Positions 50,930-60,302 of a stretch of 64,000 nucleotides of DNA are shown piece by piece. A program made the translations under genes and the position numbers. A model generated the notes under the pieces. That model was not told the origin of the DNA. It searched no databases and was given only the letters and a program-made list of their open reading frames with translations. This DNA comes from Vineibacter terrae (GTDB lineage Bacteria > Pseudomonadota > Alphaproteobacteria > Reyranellales > Reyranellaceae). Position 1 is the first letter of the stretch; every line of letters starts with the position of its first letter. Location of the stretch: assembly GCF_008039615.1 (NCBI RefSeq), contig NZ_VDUZ01000019.1:1-64000 (forward strand). The letters are read 5' to 3'.

Positions 50930-51847
50930 TCAGGCGATCGCCGCAAGCGATTGCATCAGGGCCTCGCGATCGCTGAGCGCCGATGTGGTCGCGGTCAGAA
51001 TGCGGCCGGTCGCCTCGCCCTTGAGCGAGCATCGCAGCATGAGGCGCGGCTGAGCCTGATCGAAGTCGGGCAAGGCGATATGCTGGGTGCAGCGATTGTC
51101 CCACATCACCAGGTCGTTGACGCTCCAGCGGTGGCGATAGACGAATTCGGGCGACTGCGCGTGCTCGTTGAGGAAGCCCAGCACCGCGGCGCTCTCCGCG
51201 TCCGACAGGCCGATCAGGCCGCGGATACGCTGGCCGACCAGCAACGATTTGCGGCCTGTCTCCGGATGCACCCGCACGAGGGGGTGCGCGACCGGCGGAT
51301 TGAGCCGCTTCATCTCCGCGACCTTCTCCGGGTCGCGCTGCTCCAGGCCCTTGACCAGCGACGCGTCATGAATGGCTTCGAGATCGTCAATGAAGCGCTG
51401 CATGCGCGGCGTCAGCGTCTCGTAGGCCAGGTACATGTTGGCCCACATCGTGTCGCCGCCGACCGGTGGCTTCTCCCGGCACAGCAGCAACGCCCCCTTC
51501 GCCGGCCGTGCCGTGAACGTCAGGTCGGTGTGCCAGTTGCGGCCCGTGTTGCGCGTGTCGGAGGGCTTGCCGCCGATCTGCTTGTTGGTGACGAGCAGGA
51601 TCTCGCGATGCTCCGGATGGGTGTAGCGCGGCTGGAAGGCATGATCATCCAGCTCGCCGAACGCGCGCGAGAACGCGATCTGCTCCGCAGTCGACAAATC
51701 CTGGCCCGGAAACACCAGCACGAGATGGCGCAGCCAGGCGTCGTTGATGGTGGAACGCGTCTGCGCATCGAGCGGCCGACGCAGGTCGACACCCGTCACC
51801 TGCGCGCCCAGCGCGTAGCCCAGCGGCTGGATCTGCAGTGCGCTCAT
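50930..51847 (-). CDS. TauD/TfdA family Fe(II)/2-oxoglutarate dioxygenase
   Basis: A 305-residue oxygenase. The metal ligands are in RNWHTDLTF (His-x-Asp) and near DNRCTQHIALPDF (distal His), with Arg in RLMLRCSL for 2-oxoglutarate. ATG 51847 has GGAGGG. The family removes sulfonate or alkoxy groups, e.g. from taurine or 2,4-D, but the substrate cannot be predicted. It is divergent from a GntR-type regulator that probably controls it. Confidence 0.92.
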   Translation of the reverse strand: MSALQIQPLGYALGAQVTGVDLRRPLDAQTRSTINDAWLRHLVLVFPGQDLSTAEQIAFSRAFGELDDHAFQPRYTHPEHREILLVTNKQIGGKPSDTRNTGRNWHTDLTFTARPAKGALLLCREKPPVGGDTMWANMYLAYETLTPRMQRFIDDLEAIHDASLVKGLEQRDPEKVAEMKRLNPPVAHPLVRVHPETGRKSLLVGQRIRGLIGLSDAESAAVLGFLNEHAQSPEFVYRHRWSVNDLVMWDNRCTQHIALPDFDQAQPRLMLRCSLKGEATGRILTATTSALSDREALMQSLAAIA

Positions 51848-51867
51848 CACGTCCCTCCGGCTCATTT

Positions 51868-51903
51868 CGGGTGTCTGTACCCGATTGTCGGGTGTCAGAC
51901 AAT
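51868..51903. promoter_or_regulatory. Candidate GntR operators between divergent genes
   Basis: Two adjacent inverted repeats: CGGGT-N6-ACCCG at 51868-51883 and ATTGTC-N8-GACAAT at 51884-51903. They lie 21-56 bases upstream of the dioxygenase start. The second has the ATTGTC/GACAAT shape that FCD-type GntR regulators often use. Confidence 0.55.
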
Positions 51904-51963
51904 AGTTTCGTGGACACCAGGGAATGTGTCTGCCAGTGTGCACCTCCCCTACCTGTCTTGCGT

Positions 51964-52680
51964 GTGATCGTGTCCTCCAACGCTGCGTCGGATGAAGCTC
52001 TTCCCCTGGGCAAGGCGGCGAAATCGCTGCCCGAGCTCCTGGCCGAACGGATCCTGGAAGCGATCATGGCCGGCCGCCTCGAGCCCGGGCATCGTCTCAA
52101 GGAGCTTGCCCTGGCGCGCGAGCATGCCGTCAGCCGGGCCACCGTCCGCGAGGCGCTGATCGCCCTGTCCAAGCGCGGCTATGTCGAGCAGATCCCGCGC
52201 TTCGGCGCGCGCGTCGCGCCCTTCGCCAAGGAGGACGTCTTCGACCTCTATGAGATACGCGCTGCGCTCCTGGCGATCGCCGCGCGCCGGTGCGCGCTCG
52301 CGCCAGACGCGCCGCGCCAGGCGCTGGCCGCATTGGTCAGCGAGATGGAGGCCTTGGTCGCGGCACCGGACACCGACCCGATGACCTTCTCCGAGCGATC
52401 GATCGCGGCCCAGGCCCTGCTGGTCGGCGCCAGCGGCAACCGCCGCCTGCCGGCGCTCTATGAGCACCTTTCCACCATCGGCACGTGGCGCCTGATCCGC
52501 GGCCGCGCCACAAGCTTCCTGCGTGCCAGCCGCTGGCGCGAATCAGCTACGGACTGGCGGCAGATCGAGACCGCCATCCGGCTGGGCGATGCCGATGCCG
52601 CAGAAGCCGCTGCCCAGCGCCTGATGGCCCATTCCGCCGCGGCCGTCCGCGCCGAGCTGCAGGGATCCTCGCCCGAATAG
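51964..52680 (+). CDS. GntR family transcriptional regulator, FCD domain
   Basis: A repressor of about 238 residues. The winged HTH (LPELLAERILEAIMAGRLEPGHRLKE... VSRATVREALIALSKRGYVE, about 20-75) and a helical FCD effector domain (DVFDLYEIRAALLAIAARR...) identify it as FadR-type. The start is uncertain: GTG at 51964 is chosen because no ATG is available close upstream of the HTH. It likely represses the divergent dioxygenase and/or the Bug gene in response to an organic acid. Confidence 0.85.
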   Translation: MIVSSNAASDEALPLGKAAKSLPELLAERILEAIMAGRLEPGHRLKELALAREHAVSRATVREALIALSKRGYVEQIPRFGARVAPFAKEDVFDLYEIRAALLAIAARRCALAPDAPRQALAALVSEMEALVAAPDTDPMTFSERSIAAQALLVGASGNRRLPALYEHLSTIGTWRLIRGRATSFLRASRWRESATDWRQIETAIRLGDADAAEAAAQRLMAHSAAAVRAELQGSSPE

Positions 52681-52700
52681 CGTGCGCCGCGGTGCCCGGA

Positions 52701-53900
52701 TCAGGTCGATGCGCGCACCGCGTCGGGCGTGCGGCCCACGAGCTCGGCGTAGCGTTTCGGGGCGGTGGCACCTTCGCTGATGATGACAAGGACCGACGCA
52801 TGCTCGTCGAGGCCCAGGTCGGCCCGCATCCGGGGATCGCCGGCGGCACGGATCAGCCCGGCCAATCCCGCGCCGCCCGACTCGCCGGCCACGATCGCGG
52901 GATCATCGCCGTCGGGCGTCGCCAGCGTCCTCATCGTCGCGATGGCGGCCTCGTCGGGGACGTCCATGAACGCATCGGCGGCCCGCTCCAGCACTCGCCA
53001 GGCCAGCAGCGAGGGCTGGTAGCACTCCAGCATGCCCATCACGGTGGGCGCGCCGGCTTGGATCTGCACCGGTTTGCCGGCCTGCGCGCTCTGCAGCAGG
53101 CAATTCGCGCGCTCGGGCTCGACGACCACGATCCGCGGGCGATCGGCGCCGTAGCGCAGCTGGATGTGGCCGGCGACCGCGGCCGCGAGGCCACCGACAC
53201 CGCCTTGCACGAAGACGTGGGTCAGGCGCTCGCCCTGCTCTTCCAGCGCGGCGAGGGCCTCGTCGATCATCACGGTGTAGCCCTGCATCACATGACCCGG
53301 GACCGTCTCGTAGCCGGGCCAGGCGGTATCGGAGACGATGTCCCAGCCGCGTGCCGCGGCAACGCGGGCGCAAGCGGCGACGGCATCGTCATACGTGCCG
53401 TCCACAACCTCGATCGTCGCGCCGAAGGCGCGCATGGCGTCCAGCCGCTCGGCATTCACATGGGGATGGACGAAGATCACCGCCCGGCATCCCAGCAGCC
53501 TCGCGCCGGCGGCAACGGATCGGCCATGATTGCCGTCGGTCGCGCAGGCCACTGTGTGCTCGGCCGCGATCCGGCGGACCTCGGGACTGGTGAGCTCGGA
53601 CGGCGCGACATCGCGCGCCAGCGCCGCCGCGGCCCAGTCCTGCACCAGCCGCGCGACGGCGAAGGATCCGCCCAGCGCCTTGAAGCTTTCCAGGCCCAGG
53701 CGGAAGCCTTCGTCCTTGGCATGCAGCGCCCCGATGCCCAGGCGCCGGGCAAGATGCGCAAGGCGGCGCAGCGGCGTTGCCGCGGTGCTACCGGTCAGGC
53801 TGGGATAGGCGCGCACGAGCGACGGCGCATCGCGTCCCAGCAGGACGTCACAGCCCTCCGGCAGCGCGCCATCGTGCTTCCTGGAGGGCGTCACGAGCAT
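52701..53900 (-). CDS. Diaminopropionate ammonia-lyase (PLP-dependent)
   Basis: A 399-residue fold-type II PLP enzyme that converts 2,3-diaminopropionate to pyruvate and ammonia. The PLP lysine lies in GLESFKALGGSFA; ATDGNHGRSVA and FVQGGVGGLAAAVAGH are the substrate and phosphate loops. LECYQPSLLAWRVLERAADAFMDVPDEAA is characteristic of diaminopropionate ammonia-lyases rather than threonine dehydratases. ATG 53900 is chosen. It follows the hydroxyacid dehydrogenase by 17 bases in one operon. Confidence 0.88.
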   Translation of the reverse strand: MLVTPSRKHDGALPEGCDVLLGRDAPSLVRAYPSLTGSTAATPLRRLAHLARRLGIGALHAKDEGFRLGLESFKALGGSFAVARLVQDWAAAALARDVAPSELTSPEVRRIAAEHTVACATDGNHGRSVAAGARLLGCRAVIFVHPHVNAERLDAMRAFGATIEVVDGTYDDAVAACARVAAARGWDIVSDTAWPGYETVPGHVMQGYTVMIDEALAALEEQGERLTHVFVQGGVGGLAAAVAGHIQLRYGADRPRIVVVEPERANCLLQSAQAGKPVQIQAGAPTVMGMLECYQPSLLAWRVLERAADAFMDVPDEAAIATMRTLATPDGDDPAIVAGESGGAGLAGLIRAAGDPRMRADLGLDEHASVLVIISEGATAPKRYAELVGRTPDAVRAST

Positions 53901-53917
53901 GATTGCCGCCCGCCCCG

Positions 53918-54895
53918 CTACACGACCTGGTTCTTCAGCGTCGTCTCGCCGCGCCATAGGCGGTCAAGGTTCTCCTGCAGCAGGTCGAGCACGTTGTCCT
54001 CGTAGCGGCGAGTCTCGCCCGCGGTGTGCGGCGTCACCAGCACGTTGGGCATCGCCCATAGCGGCGAATCCACCGGCAGCGGCTCCTCGACGGTGCAGTC
54101 GAGCGCCGCGCCGGCGATGACGCCGCCGCTGAGGGCGGTGATCAGCGCCGGCTCGTCGACGCAACGGCCGCGCGCGACATTGACCAGGACCGCCGAACGC
54201 TTCATCGCGCCAAGCGCCTTGGCGTCGATCAGCCGCTCGGTCTGCGGCGTGAGCGGACAGGTCAGCGCCACGAAATCGGCGCGCGGCAGCACTTCCGACA
54301 GGCGGCTGTCCGGCACGACCTCGTCGGCGGCGCCCCTGCCCGCCGACACGTCGCGGCGCGTGCCGATCACGTGCATGTCGAATGCCTTGGCGAGTTGCGC
54401 CAGCCGCCCGCCGATGCGGCCCAGGCCGACGATCACCAGGGTCTTGCCGCCGAGCTCATCCTCGCGCTGCGCCAGATCGCCGATCATGCCGCGCCAGTGG
54501 CGCTGGTGCTGGTTGTCGCGCCCGAGATGGATCTGGCGTGCCATGGCCAGGACCAGCGCGATGGCATGCTCGGCGACGGCGCGGGCGTTGACGCCCTGGG
54601 CGCTGGCCAGCCGCACGCCGGCCGCCTTCAAGGCGTCCTTGTCGTACTGGTCGACGCCGGCCGAGATCGACTGGATGAGCTTCAGCCTGGGCGCCCGCGC
54701 CAGCAGGGTGTTGCGCCACAGGCCGGAGACCAGAACCACATCGGCCTGCGGGATCTGGGCCTCGAAATCCTCGAGCGTGCGCACCTCGACATGGCGGATG
54801 CTGGTGCCGCGCAGCGCAAAGCGCTCGGCCATGCGATAGGCGACGTGGGCGAAGCAGATCGTAAGATCATCGCGCGACGGCAGGCCGGCAGCCAT
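53918..54895 (-). CDS. D-2-hydroxyacid dehydrogenase family protein
   Basis: A 325-residue NAD(P)-dependent dehydrogenase. GLGRIGGRLA (Rossmann motif), the catalytic Arg in NVARGRCVDEPAL, Glu in DCTVEEPLP and His in VTPHTAGE are present, as in glyoxylate/hydroxypyruvate and phosphoglycerate dehydrogenases. It is first in a two-gene unit with the ammonia-lyase, suggesting reduction of a keto acid formed there. Substrate is not certain. ATG 54895 is the first in frame. Confidence 0.9.
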   Translation of the reverse strand: MAAGLPSRDDLTICFAHVAYRMAERFALRGTSIRHVEVRTLEDFEAQIPQADVVLVSGLWRNTLLARAPRLKLIQSISAGVDQYDKDALKAAGVRLASAQGVNARAVAEHAIALVLAMARQIHLGRDNQHQRHWRGMIGDLAQREDELGGKTLVIVGLGRIGGRLAQLAKAFDMHVIGTRRDVSAGRGAADEVVPDSRLSEVLPRADFVALTCPLTPQTERLIDAKALGAMKRSAVLVNVARGRCVDEPALITALSGGVIAGAALDCTVEEPLPVDSPLWAMPNVLVTPHTAGETRRYEDNVLDLLQENLDRLWRGETTLKNQVV

Positions 54896-55015
54896 GGGGA
54901 CACCCTCGTTTCCGGTCGGTCACCTCGCTTAGCAGGCGAATCGTCCCGTCGGCAACCCGCCGCTACGAGGTGTGGATCCGGCCGGCACCGCGGATCGGAC
55001 TGTTGGCTTCATCGT

Positions 55016-55118
55016 TTGGACCGCGCGCGTCCACGCGCGCATCGGCGCGCAAGCGCCGACACGTGTTGGCTCTTCGCTTCGCTGCGAGCGATTGCGCGCG
55101 TGGACGCGCGCGGTCCAA
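55016..55118. repeat. Family C inverted repeat, copy C4
   Basis: TTGGACCGCGCGCGTCCACG to CGTGGACGCGCGCGGTCCAA, with ATCGGCGCGCAAGCGCCGA inside. Arms are near-perfect complements of about 20 bases. It lies just past the 3' end of prfB and may stop its transcript. Confidence 0.85.
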
Positions 55119-55127
55119 AAGGAACGA

Positions 55128-56244
55128 TCAGGCCGCCGTTTCCGCCTGGCCGACGCGCTGCGCCAGGCTCGCGGCCATGAAGCCGTCGAGGTCGCCGTCC
55201 AGCACCTTTTGCGGATCGGTGCGCTCGACGCCGGTGCGCAGGTCCTTCACCATCTGGTAGGGCTGCAGCACGTAGGAGCGGATCTGGTGGCCCCAGCCGA
55301 TATCGGTCTTGGCCGCTTCCTGCGCCAGCCGCTCGGCCTCGCGCTTCTGCAGCTCGACCTCGTAGAGCCGGGCCTTCAGCATCTGCATCGCCTTGGCACG
55401 GTTCTGGTGCTGCGAGCGCTCCTGCTGGCAGGCGACCGCGATGCCGCTGGGAATGTGCGTGATGCGCACCGCCGAATCGGTCTTGTTGACGTGCTGGCCG
55501 CCGGCGCCCGACGCGCGGTAGGTATCGACCCGCAGGTCCTTGTCGAGGACCTCGATCTCGATGTCGTCGTTGACCTCGGGGTAGATCCAGACCGAGGCGA
55601 AGCTGGTGTGCCGCCGGGCATTGGAGTCGAAGGGCGAGATCCGCACCAGCCGGTGCACGCCGCTCTCGGTCTTCAGCCAGCCATAGGCGTTGGGTCCGTC
55701 GACCTTCATGGCGCAGGACTTGATGCCGGCGCCCTCGCCCGGACTCTCCTCCAGATAGGTGACCTTGTAGCCGTGCTGCTCGGCCCAGCGCATGTACATG
55801 CGCGCCAGCATCTCGGCCCAGTCCTGCGCCTCGGTGCCGCCCTGCCCGGCGTTGATCTCGACGTAGCAGTTGTTGGCGTCGGCCTCGCCCGACAGCAGCG
55901 ACTCCAGCCGCATCAGCGCCGCCTCGTCGCGCAGCGCGCGGATCGCCGCCTCGGCTTCGGCCACCAGCGACTGGTCGCCTTCGGCCTCCGCCAGCTCGAT
56001 CATCTCGAGATTGCCGGCGGTGTCACCTTCGATGCGTCGCACCGCGCCCACCGCCTTGTCCAGGCGGTCGCGCTCGCGCATCAGGCTCTGCGCCTGCTTG
56101 GCGTCATTCCAGAGGCTGGGATCCTCGGCGCGCGCGTTCAGCTCGGCCAGGCGGTCGACGGCCCGGTCGAAGTCAAAGATGCCTCCTCAGCAGTGCCATC
56201 GACTGCTTGATCTCGTCCACCAGAGCCTCGATCTCGGCGCGCAT
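55128..56244 (-). CDS. prfB: Peptide chain release factor 2, with programmed frameshift
   Basis: RF2 terminates translation at UGA and UAA. Two frames joined by a +1 shift give 371 residues: 23 codons from ATG 56244 (MRAEIEALVDEIKQS...), then a TGA at 56173-56175, then the main frame from 56172. The main frame contains the anticodon-like SPF tripeptide (VRISPFDSN) and GGQ (SGAGGQHVNK). The shift site is the classic CTT-TGA-C. It is the last gene of the amidase-PBP1A-prfB line; no other gene intervenes before the C4 repeat. Confidence 0.96.
56172..56187 (-). promoter_or_regulatory. prfB: prfB programmed +1 frameshift site
   Basis: On the minus strand: AGGAGG (56182-56187), CAT, then CTTTGAC (56172-56178). 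The internal Shine-Dalgarno sequence, the 3-base spacer and the slip-site match the E. coli prfB arrangement. When RF2 is scarce, ribosomes pause at TGA and slip forward, so RF2 level controls its own synthesis. Confidence 0.97.
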
Positions 56245-56273
56245 GTCTCGTCTTCCCTGAAGGGAGCGGCGTC

Positions 56274-58769
56274 TTAGTAGGTCTCGCCGGTGCCCGTCAA
56301 GGTCGGCCGCCTCGTGCGCGGCGGCGGGATCACGCCCGGCGGCACCGCCGGATCACCGGAATCCGCCGAGGGATCGACCGACCACACCGGCGGCATCATC
56401 GCATTCGGGTCGACCGGCTCCTCGCCCTGCGGCGCCGGTGCGCCGCCGGGCCGGAAGCGGGTCATGCCGTCCACGACATGGTAGTCGTAGCCGGTCGGCT
56501 CGGTGCCCGGCTTGAAGGCTTCCCAGATCGCCGATGGATCGCCCGGCGCCGGCTGGCCATCGGCCAGGTTCACGCGCATCAGGCGCACGCCGGGGGGGAT
56601 GCGGAACGGCGTCGGCGCCTTGTCCTTGTAGAGCTGGCGCGCGATCTTCTCGTAGATCGGCACGGCTACGGAGCCGCCGGTCTCGCGCCCACCCAGAGGC
56701 TTGGGGTCGTCGAAGCCGACAAAGACGCCGATCACCAGCTCGGGCGTGGCGCCGATGAACCAGACATCGCGCGAATCGTTGGTGGTGCCGGTCTTGCCGG
56801 CGATCGGCCGCCCCAGCTTGGCCAGGCGCGCCGCCGTGCCGCGGGTCGTGACACCCTGCATGAGATGCACGACTTGGTAGGTCGACGCCGAATCGAAGAA
56901 GGGCTGCCGCCGGTCGACCACGGTCGGGATCTGGTCGGCGGCGGACCCCGGCCCGCCGCAGCTCATGCAGGTGCGCGGGTCATGGCGGAAGATGGTATGG
57001 CCATCGCGGTCCTGCACGCGGTCGATCAGGCTCGGCGTGATCTGCCGCGCCCCGTTGGCCAGCATCGCGTAGGCGGTCGTCATGCGCAGCAGGGTGGTCT
57101 CGCCCGCCCCCAGCGCCATTGGCAGGTAGGGCTTCAGGTCCTCATCGACACCGAATTTCTTGGCGACCGCGGCGACCTTGTCCATGCCGATGGCGCGGGC
57201 CATGCGCACGGTCATCAGGTTGCGCGACTGCTCGAGCCCCTGGCGCAGGGTCATCGGGCCGCCCGCCGAGCCGCCGCCGTAGTTCTGCGGACGCCACGGC
57301 GCCTGCCCCGGACCGCCGGGCAGCTCGATCGGCGCATCCAGGATCAAGGTCGACGGCGTCATGCCTGCGTTCAGGGCGGCGAGGTAGACGAACGGCTTGA
57401 ACGACGAGCCGGGCTGGCGCTGCGCCTGGGTGGCGCGGTTGTACTGGCTGCGCTGGTAGCTCCACCCGCCGCTCATCGCCAGGATGCGGCCGGTCTGAAC
57501 GTCCATCACCACGACGGCGCCATCAACCTCGGGGATCTGGCGCAGCGAATATGTGCCCGCCGGCTTGGCGCGCGGCTCGACGGCGACGATGTCGCCGGCG
57601 CTCACCGGCCGCACCCGGCCGGCCATGTCGCCATGCGGGATGATGCCTTCCTCGCCGCCCTGCAGGCCGATGCGGGCGCCGGCATTGGTGTAGCCGAGCA
57701 CCACGGCAGGGCGCCATGTCTTGAGGCCGGTGAAGGGTGTCTTCTCGAGATGGCGGGCGAGATCGTGCTGCCAGTTGTCGATCGACGGCAGCTTGTCCTT
57801 CACCCCGCGCCAGCCGTGGCGGCGGTCGTAGTCGACCAGGCCCTCGCGCAGCGCCTGGTCGGCGACGCGCTGGGTCTCGAAGTCGACGGAGGTGCGGACC
57901 GTGAGGCCGCCCTCGTAGACCCCCTTCTCGCCATAGGCGGCCAGCAGGTTGCGGCGCGCCTCCTCGGTGAAGAACTCGGCCTGCGCGAATTCCGGCGCTG
58001 CGCGCTTGCGCAGGGTCAGCTGCTCGTCCTTGGCCGCGGCCATCTCCTCGGCCGTGATGTAGCCGTCCTCGTACATGCGGCCCAGCACGTAGTTGCGCCG
58101 GTCATGGGCCAGGGTCGGGTTGCGCGTGATGCTGTAGCGGTTGGGCGAGCGCGGCAGCGCCGCCAGGTAGGCCATCTCCGACAGCGACAGCTCGTCGAGC
58201 GACTTGTTGAAGTAGTTCAGCGCCGCGGCCGCGACGCCATAGTTGCCGCTGCCGAGATAGATCTGGTTGAGGTAAAGCTCGAGGATACGTTCCTTGGAGA
58301 ACGCCGCCTCGATGCGGAAGGCCAGGATCGCTTCGCGGATCTTGCGCTGGATCGTGGTCTCGCTGCCGACCAGGAAGTTCTTCGCCACCTGCTGGGTGAT
58401 GCCGGAGGCGCCCTCGGGTCGGCGGCCCGGGTGCTGCAGGTTGGTGAAGATGGCCCGGGTGATACCGATCGGATCAATGCCGGGATGCCAGAAGAAACGC
58501 TGATCCTCGGCCGCGACGAAGGCGTAGATCAACCGCTTGGGCATCTCGGCCGCCGGCACGAATGCCCGCTTCTCCCTGGCGTACTCAGCCAGCAGCCGGC
58601 CATCGCCCGTATAGAGCCGCGTGGTCATCGGCGGCTGGTAGTCGATGAGCTGCTTATGATCCGGCAGGCCCGGTGCGAAGTAGTAGTAGATGCCAGCCGT
58701 GCCGGCGACGGCGAGCACCAGTCCCGCGAAGCCCAGCCGCAGCACCCATTTCAGGAAAGCCAGCACCAT
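56274..58769 (-). CDS. mrcA: Penicillin-binding protein 1A, bifunctional transglycosylase/transpeptidase
   Basis: A class A PBP of 831 residues. N-terminal membrane helix (about 5-28), GT51 transglycosylase (about 50-230: EDQRFFWHPGIDPIG, GASGITQQVAKN, KIREAILAFRIE), and transpeptidase with SxxK in GSSFKPF, the SxN region and KTGTT near 640. The C-terminal tail is Pro-rich. It polymerises and cross-links peptidoglycan. It lies between the amidase and prfB, a conserved alphaproteobacterial order. Confidence 0.95.
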   Translation of the reverse strand: MVLAFLKWVLRLGFAGLVLAVAGTAGIYYYFAPGLPDHKQLIDYQPPMTTRLYTGDGRLLAEYAREKRAFVPAAEMPKRLIYAFVAAEDQRFFWHPGIDPIGITRAIFTNLQHPGRRPEGASGITQQVAKNFLVGSETTIQRKIREAILAFRIEAAFSKERILELYLNQIYLGSGNYGVAAAALNYFNKSLDELSLSEMAYLAALPRSPNRYSITRNPTLAHDRRNYVLGRMYEDGYITAEEMAAAKDEQLTLRKRAAPEFAQAEFFTEEARRNLLAAYGEKGVYEGGLTVRTSVDFETQRVADQALREGLVDYDRRHGWRGVKDKLPSIDNWQHDLARHLEKTPFTGLKTWRPAVVLGYTNAGARIGLQGGEEGIIPHGDMAGRVRPVSAGDIVAVEPRAKPAGTYSLRQIPEVDGAVVVMDVQTGRILAMSGGWSYQRSQYNRATQAQRQPGSSFKPFVYLAALNAGMTPSTLILDAPIELPGGPGQAPWRPQNYGGGSAGGPMTLRQGLEQSRNLMTVRMARAIGMDKVAAVAKKFGVDEDLKPYLPMALGAGETTLLRMTTAYAMLANGARQITPSLIDRVQDRDGHTIFRHDPRTCMSCGGPGSAADQIPTVVDRRQPFFDSASTYQVVHLMQGVTTRGTAARLAKLGRPIAGKTGTTNDSRDVWFIGATPELVIGVFVGFDDPKPLGGRETGGSVAVPIYEKIARQLYKDKAPTPFRIPPGVRLMRVNLADGQPAPGDPSAIWEAFKPGTEPTGYDYHVVDGMTRFRPGGAPAPQGEEPVDPNAMMPPVWSVDPSADSGDPAVPPGVIPPPRTRRPTLTGTGETY

Positions 58770-58862
58770 CGCCCTCGTTGCACGTTACCAGGCATACCTT
58801 ATCCGTTCGCCGGCCGGCTGGCAGCCGACCAGCGCTGCTATGACCCGGACAATGGTGTGTGA

Positions 58863-59804
58863 CTACGCCTTTTTCGAGGCTGCGGCCGGGCCGGGCCGGG
58901 GCGGCGCCGTCGGCGGCGGGTTCGACACGCTGGGCAACGGCAGCGGGTCCGACACCGGCCGGCTGGCGAAAAAGCGATCCGCGGCGTCGACCACGGCGTT
59001 GGCCAGACGCAGGAGGAACGCCGGCTGGACCAGCAGGCGCTCGTCCTGACGGTTGGACAGATAGCCCATTTCCAGCAGGACAGCGGGCGTGTCCGGCGCG
59101 GTCAGGACGGCGAAGCCGGCATGACGGTGGGTGTGCGCCAGCAGCCCGACCCCGTTGCGCCCCAGGGCGCCGATCAGCAGGGACGCGAATGTCCGCGACT
59201 GGTTGATGGTGTCGCGCTGCGACAGGTCGATCAGGATGCTGGTGACGTCGGCCGTCTTGTTGCGAAAATCCGCGCCGGCAATGATGTCCGACTTGTTCTC
59301 CTTGGCGGCCAGGGCGACGGCCTCGCGGTCCGATCCGCTTTCCGACAGGGTGTAGACGCTGGCCCCGCGCGTGAAGCGGTCGGGATGGGAATCGGCGTGC
59401 ACCGATACGAACAGGTCGGCCTTGGCCGCCCGGGCGCGGGCAACCCGGTCGCGCAGGGCGATATAAGTGTCGCCGTTGCGTGTCAGGACCGGCCTGTAGC
59501 GTTTCGTCGCCGCGAGCTGCCGCGCCATCACGCGGGCCGCCACCATCACGACATTCTTCTCGTAGAAGCCCGAGGCGCCGATCGTGCCGGAGTCGGGCCC
59601 GCCATGGCCCGGGTCGATCACCACCACCCGCAGCTTGGGCTGCGGTGGCGCCTTGCGGCCAGGCGCCGCCCGCTTGCTCGGCCGGGCCGATTTGGCCGGC
59701 GGATCGGCCGCTGCGCCGGGCGCCGACAGCCCTAGAATCCCGACCAAGGCCGTGCTCATCAGCCAAGCCGTACGCCTGCGGGTGAGGTCAGAATTGTGCG
59801 ACAT
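58863..59804 (-). CDS. N-acetylmuramoyl-L-alanine amidase, AmiA/C-type
   Basis: A 313-residue zinc amidase that cleaves the peptide from peptidoglycan. A signal segment (about 13-32) ends in AAADP. The Amidase_3 domain has VVVIDPGHGGPDSG (zinc His), EKNVV, SVHADSH (zinc His) and LLEMGYLSN with catalytic Glu. A Pro-rich tail ends the protein. It lacks an AMIN domain. The order amidase-PBP1A-prfB opposite rne is typical of alphaproteobacteria. Its start at 59804 matches the signal peptide. Confidence 0.92.
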   Translation of the reverse strand: MSHNSDLTRRRTAWLMSTALVGILGLSAPGAAADPPAKSARPSKRAAPGRKAPPQPKLRVVVIDPGHGGPDSGTIGASGFYEKNVVMVAARVMARQLAATKRYRPVLTRNGDTYIALRDRVARARAAKADLFVSVHADSHPDRFTRGASVYTLSESGSDREAVALAAKENKSDIIAGADFRNKTADVTSILIDLSQRDTINQSRTFASLLIGALGRNGVGLLAHTHRHAGFAVLTAPDTPAVLLEMGYLSNRQDERLLVQPAFLLRLANAVVDAADRFFASRPVSDPLPLPSVSNPPPTAPPRPGPAAASKKA

Positions 59805-60302
59805 GGCCGTGTAGATTAATCACCCGACGCGGTCAGCGGTACCATATTCTAATTTATAATTGTGCCTTATCATATACCTAAATCATATTCTTAACGCAAT
59901 ACATTGACAATCGGCCGTACTCGAAGTTCGGGTTGTCGAGCGCCCCGGTCAAGGGTATGGTCCGAACCGCGAACAGTCGTCGTCGTTCGGTAATGTTGCG
60001 TTGGGGCAATGCTACTGACGGTGTCGGATACCTGCCCTGAAACCTGCCCTCCATCGGCAGGTGTGGCCGATGCGGCTGCCCGGGGCATTCAGGGTCCGGC
60101 GCTTTGGTGACGGCGGCTTTAAGAAACCCCGGGGTCGGCGCTGGTCACACACGCCGCCGGGTGCCGACATCGTCCCCGTCCTGGCGCCCTGGCGCCGTTC
60201 GACGGGAGAACGCCGGCGCCACCGACCCCGTGACAGAGCGACGGACGTCGCGCCTGCCGGTTCGCACGGGCGTTTCCGCGGACGTCGCGGAGTTTATAGG
60301 CA
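59805..60302. other. Long leader and divergent promoter region of rne and amidase
   Basis: A 498-base gap. Positions 59815-59905 are AT-rich (e.g. TTCTAATTTATAATTGTGCC near 59848) and should hold both promoters. A TTGACA is at 59904-59909, but no good -10 at the standard distance was seen. The remaining ~370 bases upstream of rne are GC-rich and likely transcribed. E. coli rne also has a long leader used for autoregulation. No gene was seen. Confidence 0.5.
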
